Source: JBQCEE01 sp051960575
GTDB taxonomy: Bacteria; Actinomycetota; Actinomycetes; Mycobacteriales; Jatrophihabitantaceae
Direction of reading: 5' to 3'
Assembly (NCBI RefSeq): GCF_051960575.1
Contig: NZ_JBQCEE010000249.1
Location: 1 to 18,016 of the forward strand
DNA: 18,016 bases
Shown here: positions 1-6,304 of the stretch, piece by piece
How the letters are laid out: each line of letters opens with the position of its first letter
How positions within the stretch are numbered: position 1 is the first letter of the stretch
Translations under genes and position numbers: made by a program
The notes under the pieces: generated by a model
The model's input: the letters and a program-made list of their open reading frames with translations, nothing else
Told to the model about the DNA's origin: nothing
The model's database searches: none

Positions 1-492
1 GACCCGGACATCCAGCTCGTGCTCTGTGCAGGCGCCCCGGACACACCTGAGATCGCCGCCGAGACCACCGCCGCGGTCGACCACCTCGCCGCGACCCGCC
101 ACAGCGTCGTCTGGATCCACGAGATGCTGCCTCGGCCGCAGCTGACCGAGCTGCTGACGCACGCGACCGTGTTCGTCTGCCCCTCTGTCTACGAGCCGCT
201 GGGCATCGTGAACCTCGAGGCGATGGCGTGCGAGACGGCCGTCGTGGCCAGCGCCGTCGGCGGCATCCCCGAGGTCGTCGCCGACGGGCTGACGGGCACG
301 CTCGTCCCGTATCACGCCGTCTCGACGGACGAGTTCGAGGCGGGCATCGCCGACGCAGTGAACGCGCTGTGCGCCGACCCGGCACGCGCGACCGCCATGG
401 GCAGGGCCGGCCGCGAGCGCGCCGTCCACGAGTTCGGCTGGGACACCATCGCCCACCGCACCGTCGATCTCTACCGCTCGCTGGCCCACTAG
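1..492 (+). CDS. glgA: Glycogen synthase / alpha-glucan GT4 glycosyltransferase, C-terminal part
   Basis: This is a 5'-truncated gene. The frame is open from base 1 and ends at TAG 490-492, giving the last 163 residues. It reads as the C-terminal Rossmann domain of a retaining GT-B, family GT4 enzyme. The EX7E motif is intact (EPLGIVNLE, glutamates at codons 65 and 73 of the fragment) and binds the nucleotide-sugar donor. The following segment ACETAVVASAVGGIPEVV is typical of the actinobacterial glycogen synthase family (TIGR02149 type). The mycobacterial counterpart Rv1212c (GlgM) makes maltose-1-phosphate from ADP-glucose for the GlgE alpha-glucan pathway, and lies beside DUF3117 as here. 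Choosing between linear glucan synthase and GlgM needs the missing N-terminus. The 3' end overlaps the convergent peptidyl-tRNA hydrolase gene by four bases. Confidence 0.85.
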   Translation, partial: DPDIQLVLCAGAPDTPEIAAETTAAVDHLAATRHSVVWIHEMLPRPQLTELLTHATVFVCPSVYEPLGIVNLEAMACETAVVASAVGGIPEVVADGLTGTLVPYHAVSTDEFEAGIADAVNALCADPARATAMGRAGRERAVHEFGWDTIAHRTVDLYRSLAH

Positions 493-1109
493 CCCCGGAC
501 GAACAGGGCGGTGGCGGTGCCGGGGGCGACCTCGGTGAAGCCGCCGTCGTGCACGACCGGGGCACCGGCGTCGACGGCGGCCTGCCACTGCGCCGGCGTC
601 GCGTCGCGCACGGAGAGGGGGAAGCCGTCGCGCTGCCAGGCGGCACGCTCGGGATCGGACAGCGAGCGCCAGCCCAGCTGCGCCGCGTGCGCGGCCTGCG
701 CCATCGCCTTGCCGGTGGTCATGTCGGCATGCGGTGAGAGCAGCACGACCGGTCCGGACGCCACAGGCGCGGGCTCGTCCGCGTCCTCGAGGTTCGTGCC
801 GCCGACCTGCAGCCGGGCCAGCTCCGGCGGCCACGCGTCGACCGGCACCGGCGGGTAGACGCGCAGCTCGCACGAGCGGTGCACGACGTCGAGCCCCTCG
901 ACGGTGAGCGCGCGGCGCCACTCGGCCGCGCGGGCACGGCGCACCACCTTGCGGATGCGCTGGCCGTCCCAGGCGGCGATCTCGTCCGGCCAGCGGCCCG
1001 AGGTGAGCAGCAGCAGCACCGCGCGCGCGGCCGCCTCGAGCGCGTCGGTGCGCGTCGGCGGCGTCGCCCGTTCGATGCGCACGACGAACGGCAGCACCAA
1101 CTCGGTCAT
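489..1109 (-). CDS. Peptidyl-tRNA hydrolase, PTH2-like
   Basis: The product is 206 aa. The C-terminal half (about 118-206) resembles the PTH2 fold, which cleaves peptidyl-tRNA to recycle tRNA in the cytoplasm. Visible motifs are TTGKAMAQAAHAA (Lys134, His141), matching the GKxAAQxxHA helix of PTH2, and near the end HDGGFTEVAPGTAT (Asp188, Thr192, Thr198), matching the catalytic Asp region with its D-x-G-x-T-x(4)-GT pattern. The first ~115 residues are not part of classical PTH2 (about 115-120 aa in archaea and eukaryotes) and I do not recognise them; similar long forms occur in actinomycetes. ATG is at 1107-1109, 10 bases after the leucyl aminopeptidase stop, so the two genes are probably co-transcribed. 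I see no strong Shine-Dalgarno. Hydrolase activity is inferred from family membership only. Confidence 0.75.
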   Translation of the reverse strand: MTELVLPFVVRIERATPPTRTDALEAAARAVLLLLTSGRWPDEIAAWDGQRIRKVVRRARAAEWRRALTVEGLDVVHRSCELRVYPPVPVDAWPPELARLQVGGTNLEDADEPAPVASGPVVLLSPHADMTTGKAMAQAAHAAQLGWRSLSDPERAAWQRDGFPLSVRDATPAQWQAAVDAGAPVVHDGGFTEVAPGTATALFVRG

Positions 1110-1119
1110 CGGGCGACGA

Positions 1120-2370
1120 TCAGGCCTGGGCCTCGACCCAGCGGGCCAGCAGGCGCGCGCCGAAGCCGGTGGCGCCGCGGGCGAGGAAGCCGTCGTCCTC
1201 GGGCGCGCGTGCGGGGCCGGCGATGTCGAGGTGGGCCCAGGGCACGGTGCCGACGAAGCGCTTGAGGAACAGCGCCGCCGTGATCGCGCCGGGGTTGCCG
1301 GGCGCGTTGTTCGCGTCGGCGATGTCCGAGCGCAGGCTGCCCGCGTAGTCCTCGCGCAGCGGCATGCGCCAGAGCGGCTCGCCGGCCGCCGCGCCCGCGG
1401 CGTCGAGCCCGACCGCGAGGTCGTCGGTCGTCGCGAAGAACCCGGCCGTCCGCAGCCCGAGGGCCACCTTCATCGCTCCCGTGAGCGTCGCGACGTCGAC
1501 CATGGCGGTCGGACGCAGCCGCGTGCGCGCGTAGGCGAGGGCGTCGGCCAGCACCAGGCGTCCCTCGGCGTCGGTGTTGCCGATCTCGCTGGTGCGGCCG
1601 CCGACGTGGCGGATCACGTCACCGGGCCGGAACGAGCCGCCGCCGAAGGAGTTCTCGGCGATCGGCACGAGCGCCGTGACCCGCACCGGCACCCGCTGCT
1701 GGGCGACCGCCCGCAGGGCCGCGAGCACGGCCGCGCCGCCGCTCATGTCGGTGTGCATCGTGCGCATCCCGTCGCCGGTCTTGCGGTTGATGCCGCCGGT
1801 GTCGAAGGTGATGCCCTTGCCGACGAGCACGAGGTGCGTGCCGGCCTTCGCGCGGCGCGGCTTCCAGACCGCCTCGACGAACCGCGGCGGCGACGCCGAC
1901 CCGCCGCCGACGGCGAGCAAACCGCCGAAGCCCTGCTCGGTGAGCCACTGCTCGTCGTGCACCTGCACGTCGACCCCGACCGGCGACAGCTCGCGCACGG
2001 CCTGCGCCGCCAGCCACGCCGGCGTCTTCACCGCCGCCGGGGTGTTGGCGAGGTCGCGGGCCCACACCGAGGCGGCGGCCGACCGCAGCCCGTCGGCGAG
2101 CGCGGCGGCGTCACGCGGCCCGACCAGCTCGGCCACCCGCGACGACGCGCCCGAACCGGCGGCCGCGCTGAAGTGGTAGTCGCCGAGCACGAGGCCCTCG
2201 ACGAAGGCCGCGAGACGGTCGCCCGCGAGCGGGCCGACCGCCAACCGCACCCAGTCGTCGTCGTTCGCGCGGGCCAGCCGCCCGCCGAGCACACGCAACG
2301 CGGCCGGGTCGCCGGCCGCCTCGACCGGCGTGGCGTCACGGTCGTCGTCGACCAGCCGCACGGTCAGCAC
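1120..2370 (-). CDS. pepA: Leucyl aminopeptidase (M17 family)
   Basis: This 416-aa M17 metallo-aminopeptidase removes N-terminal residues from peptides in the cytoplasm, using two divalent metals. All expected active-site residues are visible: Lys185 and Asp190 in GKGITFDTGG, Lys197, Asp208, and the family signature NTDAEGRL with Asp267, Glu269 and Arg271. M17 enzymes are usually near 480-510 aa; the shortage here is in the N-terminal domain (about 1-110), while the catalytic domain is complete. The start is GTG 2368-2370, chosen because AGGAGG (plus-strand 2377-2382) lies six bases upstream. It is read toward the PTH2-like gene with a 10-base gap. Upstream, a terminator-like hairpin separates it from DUF3117, so it probably has its own promoter or depends on read-through. 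In many actinomycetes this gene sits elsewhere, near the lipoate/pyruvate dehydrogenase genes. Confidence 0.93.
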   Translation of the reverse strand: MLTVRLVDDDRDATPVEAAGDPAALRVLGGRLARANDDDWVRLAVGPLAGDRLAAFVEGLVLGDYHFSAAAGSGASSRVAELVGPRDAAALADGLRSAAASVWARDLANTPAAVKTPAWLAAQAVRELSPVGVDVQVHDEQWLTEQGFGGLLAVGGGSASPPRFVEAVWKPRRAKAGTHLVLVGKGITFDTGGINRKTGDGMRTMHTDMSGGAAVLAALRAVAQQRVPVRVTALVPIAENSFGGGSFRPGDVIRHVGGRTSEIGNTDAEGRLVLADALAYARTRLRPTAMVDVATLTGAMKVALGLRTAGFFATTDDLAVGLDAAGAAAGEPLWRMPLREDYAGSLRSDIADANNAPGNPGAITAALFLKRFVGTVPWAHLDIAGPARAPEDDGFLARGATGFGARLLARWVEAQA

Positions 2371-2423
2371 GATGGACCTCCTCCGAGACGCGCCGGACGC
2401 CCGCCCGGGCGCCGGAAAGGAAC

Positions 2424-2457
2424 GGCCCCGGTGCCGGCTCGCGCCGGCCCCGGGGCC
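2424..2457 (-). terminator. Strong GC hairpin downstream of DUF3117
   Basis: Two 15-base arms (2424-2438 and 2443-2457) pair with a single mismatch around a four-base loop. The hairpin starts 14 bases past the DUF3117 stop in the minus direction. On the minus strand the stem is followed by a pyrimidine-rich, moderately T-rich tract (GTTCCTTTCC). This fits an actinomycete-style intrinsic terminator with a weak U-tract, or an attenuator before the leucyl aminopeptidase gene. Confidence 0.7.
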
Positions 2458-2470
2458 CGAACGTCCTCGA

Positions 2471-2638
2471 TCAGCTGACGACCTGCTTCAGGGCGTCGCC
2501 GAGCGCACTCGCCTCGTCCGGCGTCATCTCGACCACGAGACGTCCACCGCCTTCGAGCGGAACGCGCATGACGATGCCGCGCCCTTCCTTGGTCACCTCG
2601 AGCGGGCCGTCGCCCGTCCGCGGCTTCATGGCCGCCAT
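2471..2638 (-). CDS. DUF3117 family small protein
   Basis: This is a 55-residue acidic/basic mixed protein (MAAMKPRTGDGPLEVTKEG at the N-terminus), the usual DUF3117 length in actinomycetes. The start is ATG 2636-2638 because a perfect AGGAGG (plus-strand 2644-2649) lies five bases upstream. The open frame continues further upstream, but that part lacks family similarity and crosses the dyad region. The conserved core is the basic N-terminus, then a glycine-rich turn and a beta/helix segment ending DALKQVVS. The mycobacterial orthologue Rv1211 has been described as calmodulin-like, but I see no EF-hand loop here. Function is unknown. It is divergent from the PaaG-like gene and followed by a terminator hairpin, so it is probably monocistronic. 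Confidence 0.88.
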   Translation of the reverse strand: MAAMKPRTGDGPLEVTKEGRGIVMRVPLEGGGRLVVEMTPDEASALGDALKQVVS

Positions 2639-2656
2639 GTCTACCTCCTGACAGTG

Positions 2657-2682
2657 GCGATCCGTGTCGGGACACGGATCGC
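2657..2682. promoter_or_regulatory. Perfect 12-2-12 inverted repeat between DUF3117 and PaaG-like gene
   Basis: The left arm GCGATCCGTGTC (2657-2668) and right arm GACACGGATCGC (2671-2682) are exact reverse complements around a 2-base spacer. The repeat ends seven bases upstream of the DUF3117 Shine-Dalgarno. It could be a dimeric repressor operator, or a hairpin in the DUF3117 5' leader that affects ribosome access. A terminator is unlikely because it precedes a gene and has no T-tract. Confidence 0.7.
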
Positions 2683-2687
2683 GAGCG

Positions 2688-2704
2688 GAATGCTCGAGCC
2701 ATTC
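2688..2704. promoter_or_regulatory. Second dyad with a CTCGAG centre
   Basis: GAATG (2688-2692) and CATTC (2700-2704) are reverse complements around CTCGAGC, itself containing a 6-base palindrome. The centre lies about 26-27 bases from the centre of the 12-2-12 repeat. A second protein-binding site in the divergent control region is plausible. On the minus strand the adjacent AAGAAT (plus 2701-2706) could be a -10 for DUF3117; this is inference. Confidence 0.4.
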
Positions 2705-2741
2705 TTCCTGATCCCGCGCCCGATGCCCAACCCCGGGGGCG

Positions 2742-2747
2742 TAGCGT
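2742..2747 (+). promoter_or_regulatory. Probable -10 of a leaderless promoter (PaaG-like operon)
   Basis: TAGCGT fits the actinobacterial -10 consensus TANNNT and ends seven bases before GTG 2755. That places the transcription start at or near the start codon, and no Shine-Dalgarno is present, which supports a leaderless mRNA. No clear -35 is visible. Confidence 0.55.
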
Positions 2748-2754
2748 CCGGCGC

Positions 2755-3543
2755 GTGAGTGATGTGCTGCTGGTCGAGCGCTCGGGTGGCGTCGCGACAC
2801 TGACCCTGAACCGGCCGGACGCGATGAACGCGCTGACCCTCGAACTCAAGGACGCGCTGGTCGAGGCGACCCGCGACGTGGCCGCCGACCCGAGCGTGCG
2901 CGCGGTCGTGCTGACCGGTGTCGGGCGCGGCTTCTGCGTCGGTCAGGACCTGCGCGAGCACGTCGCCCTGATCGAGGCCGACGACCCGTCGCCGCTCAGC
3001 ACGGTGACCGAGCACTACAACCCGATCACGCTCGCCCTGGCGACGATGCCGAAGCCGGTGATCGCCGCGGTGAACGGCATGGCCGCGGGCGCCGGCGCCG
3101 GGTTCACCTTCGCCTGCGACTTCCGGATCGCCGCCGCGAACGCCGGGTTCCTGCTCGCCTTCGCCAACGTCGGGCTGACGCTCGACAGCGGTGTCTCGTG
3201 GACGCTGCCCCGCCTGATCGGCGCGGCGCGGGCCACCGCCCTGGCGCTGCTGGCCGAGCCGATCACGGCCGAGTCGGCGCTGGAGATGGGGCTGGTGAAC
3301 GCCGTCGTCGAGCCCGAGCGGCTGCTGCCCGCCGCCCTCGAACTCGCCGAGCGCCTCGCCGCCGGCCCGACCGCCGCCTATGCCGCGATCAAGCAGTCGA
3401 TCGCCTACGCGGCGACCGCGACCCTCGCCGACGCCCTGGCCAAGGAGGGCGAGCTGCAGGCCGCGATGGGCCGGACCGTCGACCACCCCGCCGCCACCGC
3501 GGCGTTCGTCGCCAAGCAGAAGCCGACCTTCGTCGGCCGGTGA
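2755..3543 (+). CDS. Enoyl-CoA hydratase/isomerase, PaaG-like
   Basis: This 262-aa crotonase-superfamily protein resembles PaaG, the 1,2-epoxyphenylacetyl-CoA/enoyl-CoA isomerase, along its whole length. Shared blocks are GRGFCVGQDL (about 57-67), YNPITLALATMPKPVIAAVN (88-107) and a C-terminal KQKPTFVGR like the PaaG terminus. Both oxyanion-hole regions are present (around Gly63-Asp65 and Gly111-Gly113). The two glutamates of classical hydratases are replaced by Gly and Phe, while Asp144 in VGLTLDSG aligns with the PaaG catalytic aspartate (Asp136 in E. coli). Isomerase chemistry is therefore more likely than hydration. No other phenylacetate genes are near, so the substrate is open: it could be an unsaturated fatty acyl-CoA. 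The GTG start sits seven bases after a TANNNT box. It heads a tightly spaced three-gene unit. Confidence 0.85.
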   Translation: MSDVLLVERSGGVATLTLNRPDAMNALTLELKDALVEATRDVAADPSVRAVVLTGVGRGFCVGQDLREHVALIEADDPSPLSTVTEHYNPITLALATMPKPVIAAVNGMAAGAGAGFTFACDFRIAAANAGFLLAFANVGLTLDSGVSWTLPRLIGAARATALALLAEPITAESALEMGLVNAVVEPERLLPAALELAERLAAGPTAAYAAIKQSIAYAATATLADALAKEGELQAAMGRTVDHPAATAAFVAKQKPTFVGR

Positions 3544-3550
3544 CGGGGCG

Positions 3551-3790
3551 GTGACCGGCACCGACGACCCGGCCGGGCGGCCGGCGGCGCGCGAGCTCGC
3601 CGCCGAACTGCGGGCGCCGCTGCCCGACGGCCTCGACCGGCTCGACGACGAGGCGCTGCACCGTCTGATGCGTGACCTGCGTGCGGGCAAGGCGCGGCGG
3701 GTGGCCGACATCGACGCCGCCATCGACGCCTCGCTGGCGCTGCTGCCCCGCCACTTCCGTCCGGCCGTCCGCCGCGTGCTGGGGCTCTGA
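3551..3790 (+). CDS. Small hypothetical protein (79 aa)
   Basis: I do not recognise this gene. GTG 3551 begins seven bases after the crotonase stop, and TGA 3788-3790 ends six bases before the next GTG, so the spacing argues for a real middle gene of an operon. The protein is rich in Ala, Arg, Asp and Leu. From about residue 27 it is predicted helical (LDDEALHRLMRDLRAGKARR), and it ends in an arginine-rich helix, LLPRHFRPAVRRVLGL. No membrane segment, signal peptide or cysteine is visible. The terminal helix is amphipathic and could mediate an interaction with a partner such as the next gene product. That is speculation. Confidence 0.6.
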   Translation: MTGTDDPAGRPAARELAAELRAPLPDGLDRLDDEALHRLMRDLRAGKARRVADIDAAIDASLALLPRHFRPAVRRVLGL

Positions 3791-3796
3791 GCCGCG

Positions 3797-4594
3797 GTGT
3801 CCGAGTCGACGGAGGTGCGGGCCGAGCTGGTGCGGCTGGCGCGCGCGCTCGGCGTCGAGCCCGAGGCGCTCGACTACCTCGCCCCGGCCGGGTCGTCGGC
3901 GCTGCGGGCGCTGCGTCCGCTCGTCCTGGATCGGCTGTACGCCGGCGAGGACGCGCTGCTGCACCGGATCGCCGCGGCCGGCCGGCTCGTGCCGATCGCG
4001 ATCAATGCGCACATCACGCCGCGTGCGGTGCCGCCGATGCTCGCGGCCGCTCTGGTGTCGGCCCTCGAGCCAGACCGCGCCGTCAAGATCGCCTCGCGGC
4101 TGCCGGCCGACTACCTCGCCGAAGCGGCGAAGGTGATGGATCCGCGGCGCATCGGCCGGCTGATCCCGGTGCTGCCGCTCGAGCTGATGATCACCGTCAC
4201 CGAACGGCTCATCGCCGAGCACGAGTTCGTGACGATGGGCAGCCTGGTCACGACGCTCGACGACCGCTCGATCCGGGCGCTGCTGCCGGTGGTGCGCGAC
4301 GTCGACCTGCTGCACCTGTCGTTCCACCTCGAGCGCAAGGACGAGCTCGACCGGCTCGCCACGCTCATCGAGGACCGCCTCGACGGCATCATCACGGCAG
4401 CCCACGAGCACGGGCTGTGGGACGAGGCGCTCGACGTCGTCTCGCACTTCGGTCCGGCCAACCTCGCACGGATCGCCGGGCTCGCCCGCCGCCACGGCGA
4501 CGCGTTCGTCGCCGACCTCCGCGCCGCGCTCGAGACGGCCCTCGCCGCCGATCCCGAGCCGGCCCTCACCGACCTGCGCGCCGGCCTCGACTGA
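3797..4594 (+). CDS. Hypothetical helical-repeat protein (265 aa)
   Basis: I do not recognise a named family. The 265-aa soluble protein is almost entirely predicted alpha-helical and contains repeating units of the style LPADYLAEAAKVMDPRRIGR, then LPLELMITVTERL and LDDRSIRALLPVV, between about residues 90 and 180. The pattern of short helices opened by D/P-rich turns recalls the right-handed superhelix of MgtE-N-like or other alpha-solenoid domains, which suggests protein-protein binding rather than catalysis. There is no signal peptide, membrane span or cysteine. GTG 3797 follows the 79-aa gene by six bases, so it is probably co-transcribed with that gene and the PaaG-like crotonase. Its last 29 bases overlap the convergent tag gene. 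Confidence 0.8.
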   Translation: MSESTEVRAELVRLARALGVEPEALDYLAPAGSSALRALRPLVLDRLYAGEDALLHRIAAAGRLVPIAINAHITPRAVPPMLAAALVSALEPDRAVKIASRLPADYLAEAAKVMDPRRIGRLIPVLPLELMITVTERLIAEHEFVTMGSLVTTLDDRSIRALLPVVRDVDLLHLSFHLERKDELDRLATLIEDRLDGIITAAHEHGLWDEALDVVSHFGPANLARIAGLARRHGDAFVADLRAALETALAADPEPALTDLRAGLD

Positions 4595-5153
4595 CGACGG
4601 TCGCGCGCCAGCAGTCGGCCACGTGGTCGTCGACCATGCCCGTCGCCTGCATGAGGGCGTAGGCGGTCGTCGGGCCGACGAAGCGCAGACCGCGGCGCTT
4701 GAGCTCCTTCGCCATCGCCGTCGACTCCGCCGAGGTGGCCGGCACGTCGGCGACGGTGCGCGGGCGCCGATGGTCTGACGGGGCGAACGACCACAGCAGC
4801 GCGTCGAGGCCCTCGGGCACGTGGTCGAGCAGCGCCCGCGCGTTGCCGATCGTCGCCTCGATCTTGCTGCGGTTGCGCACGATGCCGACGTCGGCGAGCA
4901 GCCGCTCGACGTCGTCCGGCCCGAAGGCGGCGACAGCATCGGGGACGAACCCGGCGAACGCCGCCCGGAACGCCGGCCGCTTGCGCAGGATCACCAGCCA
5001 CGACAGCCCGGACTGGAAGCCCTCGAGCGAGAGGCGCTCGAACAGCGCCGTGTCGCCGTGCAGGGGCGTGCCCCACTCGTCGTCGTGATAGGCGACGTAC
5101 TCGGGCGCGCCGAGCGCCCAGACACAGCGCGGGCGGTCAGTCGACGTCGTCAT
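4566..5153 (-). CDS. tag: DNA-3-methyladenine glycosylase I
   Basis: This 195-aa enzyme of the Tag family excises 3-methyladenine from alkylated DNA. The hallmark N-terminus is present (RCVWALG... YHDDEWGTPLHG), with LEGFQSGLSW (residues 43-52, Glu45) in the base-binding pocket. Zinc-snap ligands are Cys10, His23, His177 and Cys181 (DDHVADCW), all conserved. The helix-hairpin-helix area VGIVRNRSKIEATIGNA (89-105) is intact. Length is normal for the family (~185-195 aa). ATG 5151-5153 lies inside the end of the DivIVA-like gene (17-base overlap), so translation is probably coupled. The 3' end overlaps the convergent helical-repeat gene by 29 bases. The mycobacterial order Rv1209 (DivIVA-like) - Rv1210 (tag) is the same. 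Confidence 0.95.
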   Translation of the reverse strand: MTTSTDRPRCVWALGAPEYVAYHDDEWGTPLHGDTALFERLSLEGFQSGLSWLVILRKRPAFRAAFAGFVPDAVAAFGPDDVERLLADVGIVRNRSKIEATIGNARALLDHVPEGLDALLWSFAPSDHRRPRTVADVPATSAESTAMAKELKRRGLRFVGPTTAYALMQATGMVDDHVADCWRATVVSRGRRAGR

Positions 5154-5526
5154 CGCCCGGGGTGTGCTGCGGCTCGGCCGTGCGCTCGGCCTCGGCGCCG
5201 TCGAACGCGACGGCCCCGTCGGCGCCGTCTGCCGGCTCGTGCGCCCGCAGCCGGGCGATGATCTCGTCGCGCTCCCGCAGCTCGGCCGCGAGCCGGTCGA
5301 GCAGCTGGTCGGTCTCGGCGAAGCGGTAGCCGCGCAGCGCGACGGGCAGCTTCACCGCGTCCACGTCCTGCCCCTCGAGCCGGCGGTCGTCCGGCAGCGT
5401 CCACAACGGGTCGTCGCGCACCGGCGGCGCGATCTGCTCGCCGGCCGGCAGCAGCCAGGTGGCGAGGGCGAACAGCCCGGCGGCGACGACGACCGCCAGA
5501 CCGCCGTAGACCAGCAGATCGTGCAC
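5137..5526 (-). CDS. Membrane-anchored DivIVA-like protein
   Basis: This 129-aa protein has one N-terminal transmembrane segment (about 6-26), a short linker, and a DivIVA-like motif LRGYRFAETDQLLDRLAAEL (64-83) followed by a short predicted coiled coil to ~95. The tail is acidic and low in complexity (HTPGDDDVD at the end). DivIVA motifs of this form bind membranes or oligomerise at poles and septa; small TM-plus-DivIVA proteins are common in actinobacteria but poorly characterised. It resembles the position and architecture of Rv1209. The start is GTG 5524-5526. CACGAT (plus-strand 5534-5539, minus direction) lies seven bases upstream and may be a weak leaderless -10. It shares a 42-base divergent intergenic space with the second crotonase and overlaps tag by 17 bases. 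Confidence 0.8.
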   Translation of the reverse strand: MHDLLVYGGLAVVVAAGLFALATWLLPAGEQIAPPVRDDPLWTLPDDRRLEGQDVDAVKLPVALRGYRFAETDQLLDRLAAELRERDEIIARLRAHEPADGADGAVAFDGAEAERTAEPQHTPGDDDVD

Positions 5527-5554
5527 GCGACGATCGTGCCATGTCGGCGCGCGT

Positions 5555-5560
5555 TAGCGT
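5555..5560 (+). promoter_or_regulatory. Probable -10 of a leaderless promoter (second crotonase)
   Basis: TAGCGT, identical to the box before the PaaG-like gene, ends eight bases before GTG 5569. There is no Shine-Dalgarno. This fits a leaderless transcript starting at or just before the start codon. Confidence 0.5.
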
Positions 5561-5568
5561 GGGCCGCC

Positions 5569-6285
5569 GTGACCGCCCCCGTGCTGCTCGAGCGCACCGA
5601 CGACATCGCGATCCTGCGGCTGAACCGGCCCGAGAAGCGCAACGCGCTCGACACCGCCTCGCTGCACCTGCTGAACGGCCAGCTCGACGACCTCGCCGCG
5701 GACGCGACGCTGCGGGCGCTCGTCGTGTCGACGACCTCCACCACCGCCCTGTGCGCCGGCGCCGACGTCGGCGAGCCGCTCGACCACGCCGGCGGCGTCG
5801 CGCGGATGGCGGCGTTCACCCGCGCCTACGCGGCCGTCGACGCCTTCCCGGTGCCGATCATCGCGGTGTGCGTCGGCAACTGCGTGGGCGCGGGCGCCGA
5901 GATCGTGGCCGGTGCCGACCTGCGCGTCGGCGGCGACAACCTGAAGCTGGCGTGGGCCGGCGCCCGCCTCGGCGTGCCGGTCGGGCCGGCCCGGCTGAGC
6001 CAGCTGGTGGGCGTCGCGACGGCGAAGGACCTCGTGTTCACTGGCCGGTCGATCGGTGCCGACGAGGCGTTCCGGCTCGGGCTGCTGCACCGCGTCGTCC
6101 CAGCCGACGCGGCGGAGGCGGCCGCCCTCGACCTGGCCGCCGCGATCGCCCGCCAGCATCCCGACGGCATCCGCACGCTCAAGACGATGTTCCGCGAGCT
6201 CGACCGCACGGCCGAGCGCACCGCCTACGAGAACCAGCGGTTGCTCGACTTCCAGCAGCACGGCGCCGGCCTGCCCCGCGGCTGA
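5569..6285 (+). CDS. Enoyl-CoA hydratase/isomerase family protein
   Basis: This 238-aa crotonase-fold protein starts at GTG 5569, placed by the TAGCGT box and because homologous sequence (VLLERTDDIAILRLNRPEKR) begins immediately after. The frame is open further upstream but that part is antisense to the DivIVA-like gene. Oxyanion-hole segments are ALCAGADVG (about 60-68) and GNCVGAGAE (103-111). Of the two hydratase glutamates, the first is kept (Glu111) and the second, normally in a Pro-Glu pair 20 residues later, is Gly131. So it is unlikely to be a standard two-glutamate hydratase; it could be an isomerase, hydrolase or other crotonase. It is somewhat short (usual ~255-265 aa). Its 3' end faces the LOG pair across only 19 bases, with no evident terminator. 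Confidence 0.8.
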   Translation: MTAPVLLERTDDIAILRLNRPEKRNALDTASLHLLNGQLDDLAADATLRALVVSTTSTTALCAGADVGEPLDHAGGVARMAAFTRAYAAVDAFPVPIIAVCVGNCVGAGAEIVAGADLRVGGDNLKLAWAGARLGVPVGPARLSQLVGVATAKDLVFTGRSIGADEAFRLGLLHRVVPADAAEAAALDLAAAIARQHPDGIRTLKTMFRELDRTAERTAYENQRLLDFQQHGAGLPRG

Positions 6286-6304
6286 GCCTCGGGCGCCGCT
6301 GCCC

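Noticed and set aside
904..2478. A 524-codon plus-strand open frame opposite the aminopeptidase and PTH2 genes
   Set aside because: It is Arg/Ala/Gly-rich, has no recognisable domain, and lies fully antisense to two well-supported genes. High GC creates such shadow frames.
2639..2800. 54-codon N-terminal extension of DUF3117
   Set aside because: It runs across the dyad region and the start of the divergent gene, lacks family similarity, and a perfect AGGAGG precedes the internal ATG.
3389..4939. A 516-codon minus-strand open frame opposite the crotonase operon
   Set aside because: It has low-complexity basic composition with no domain, and it crosses several real genes and their junctions.
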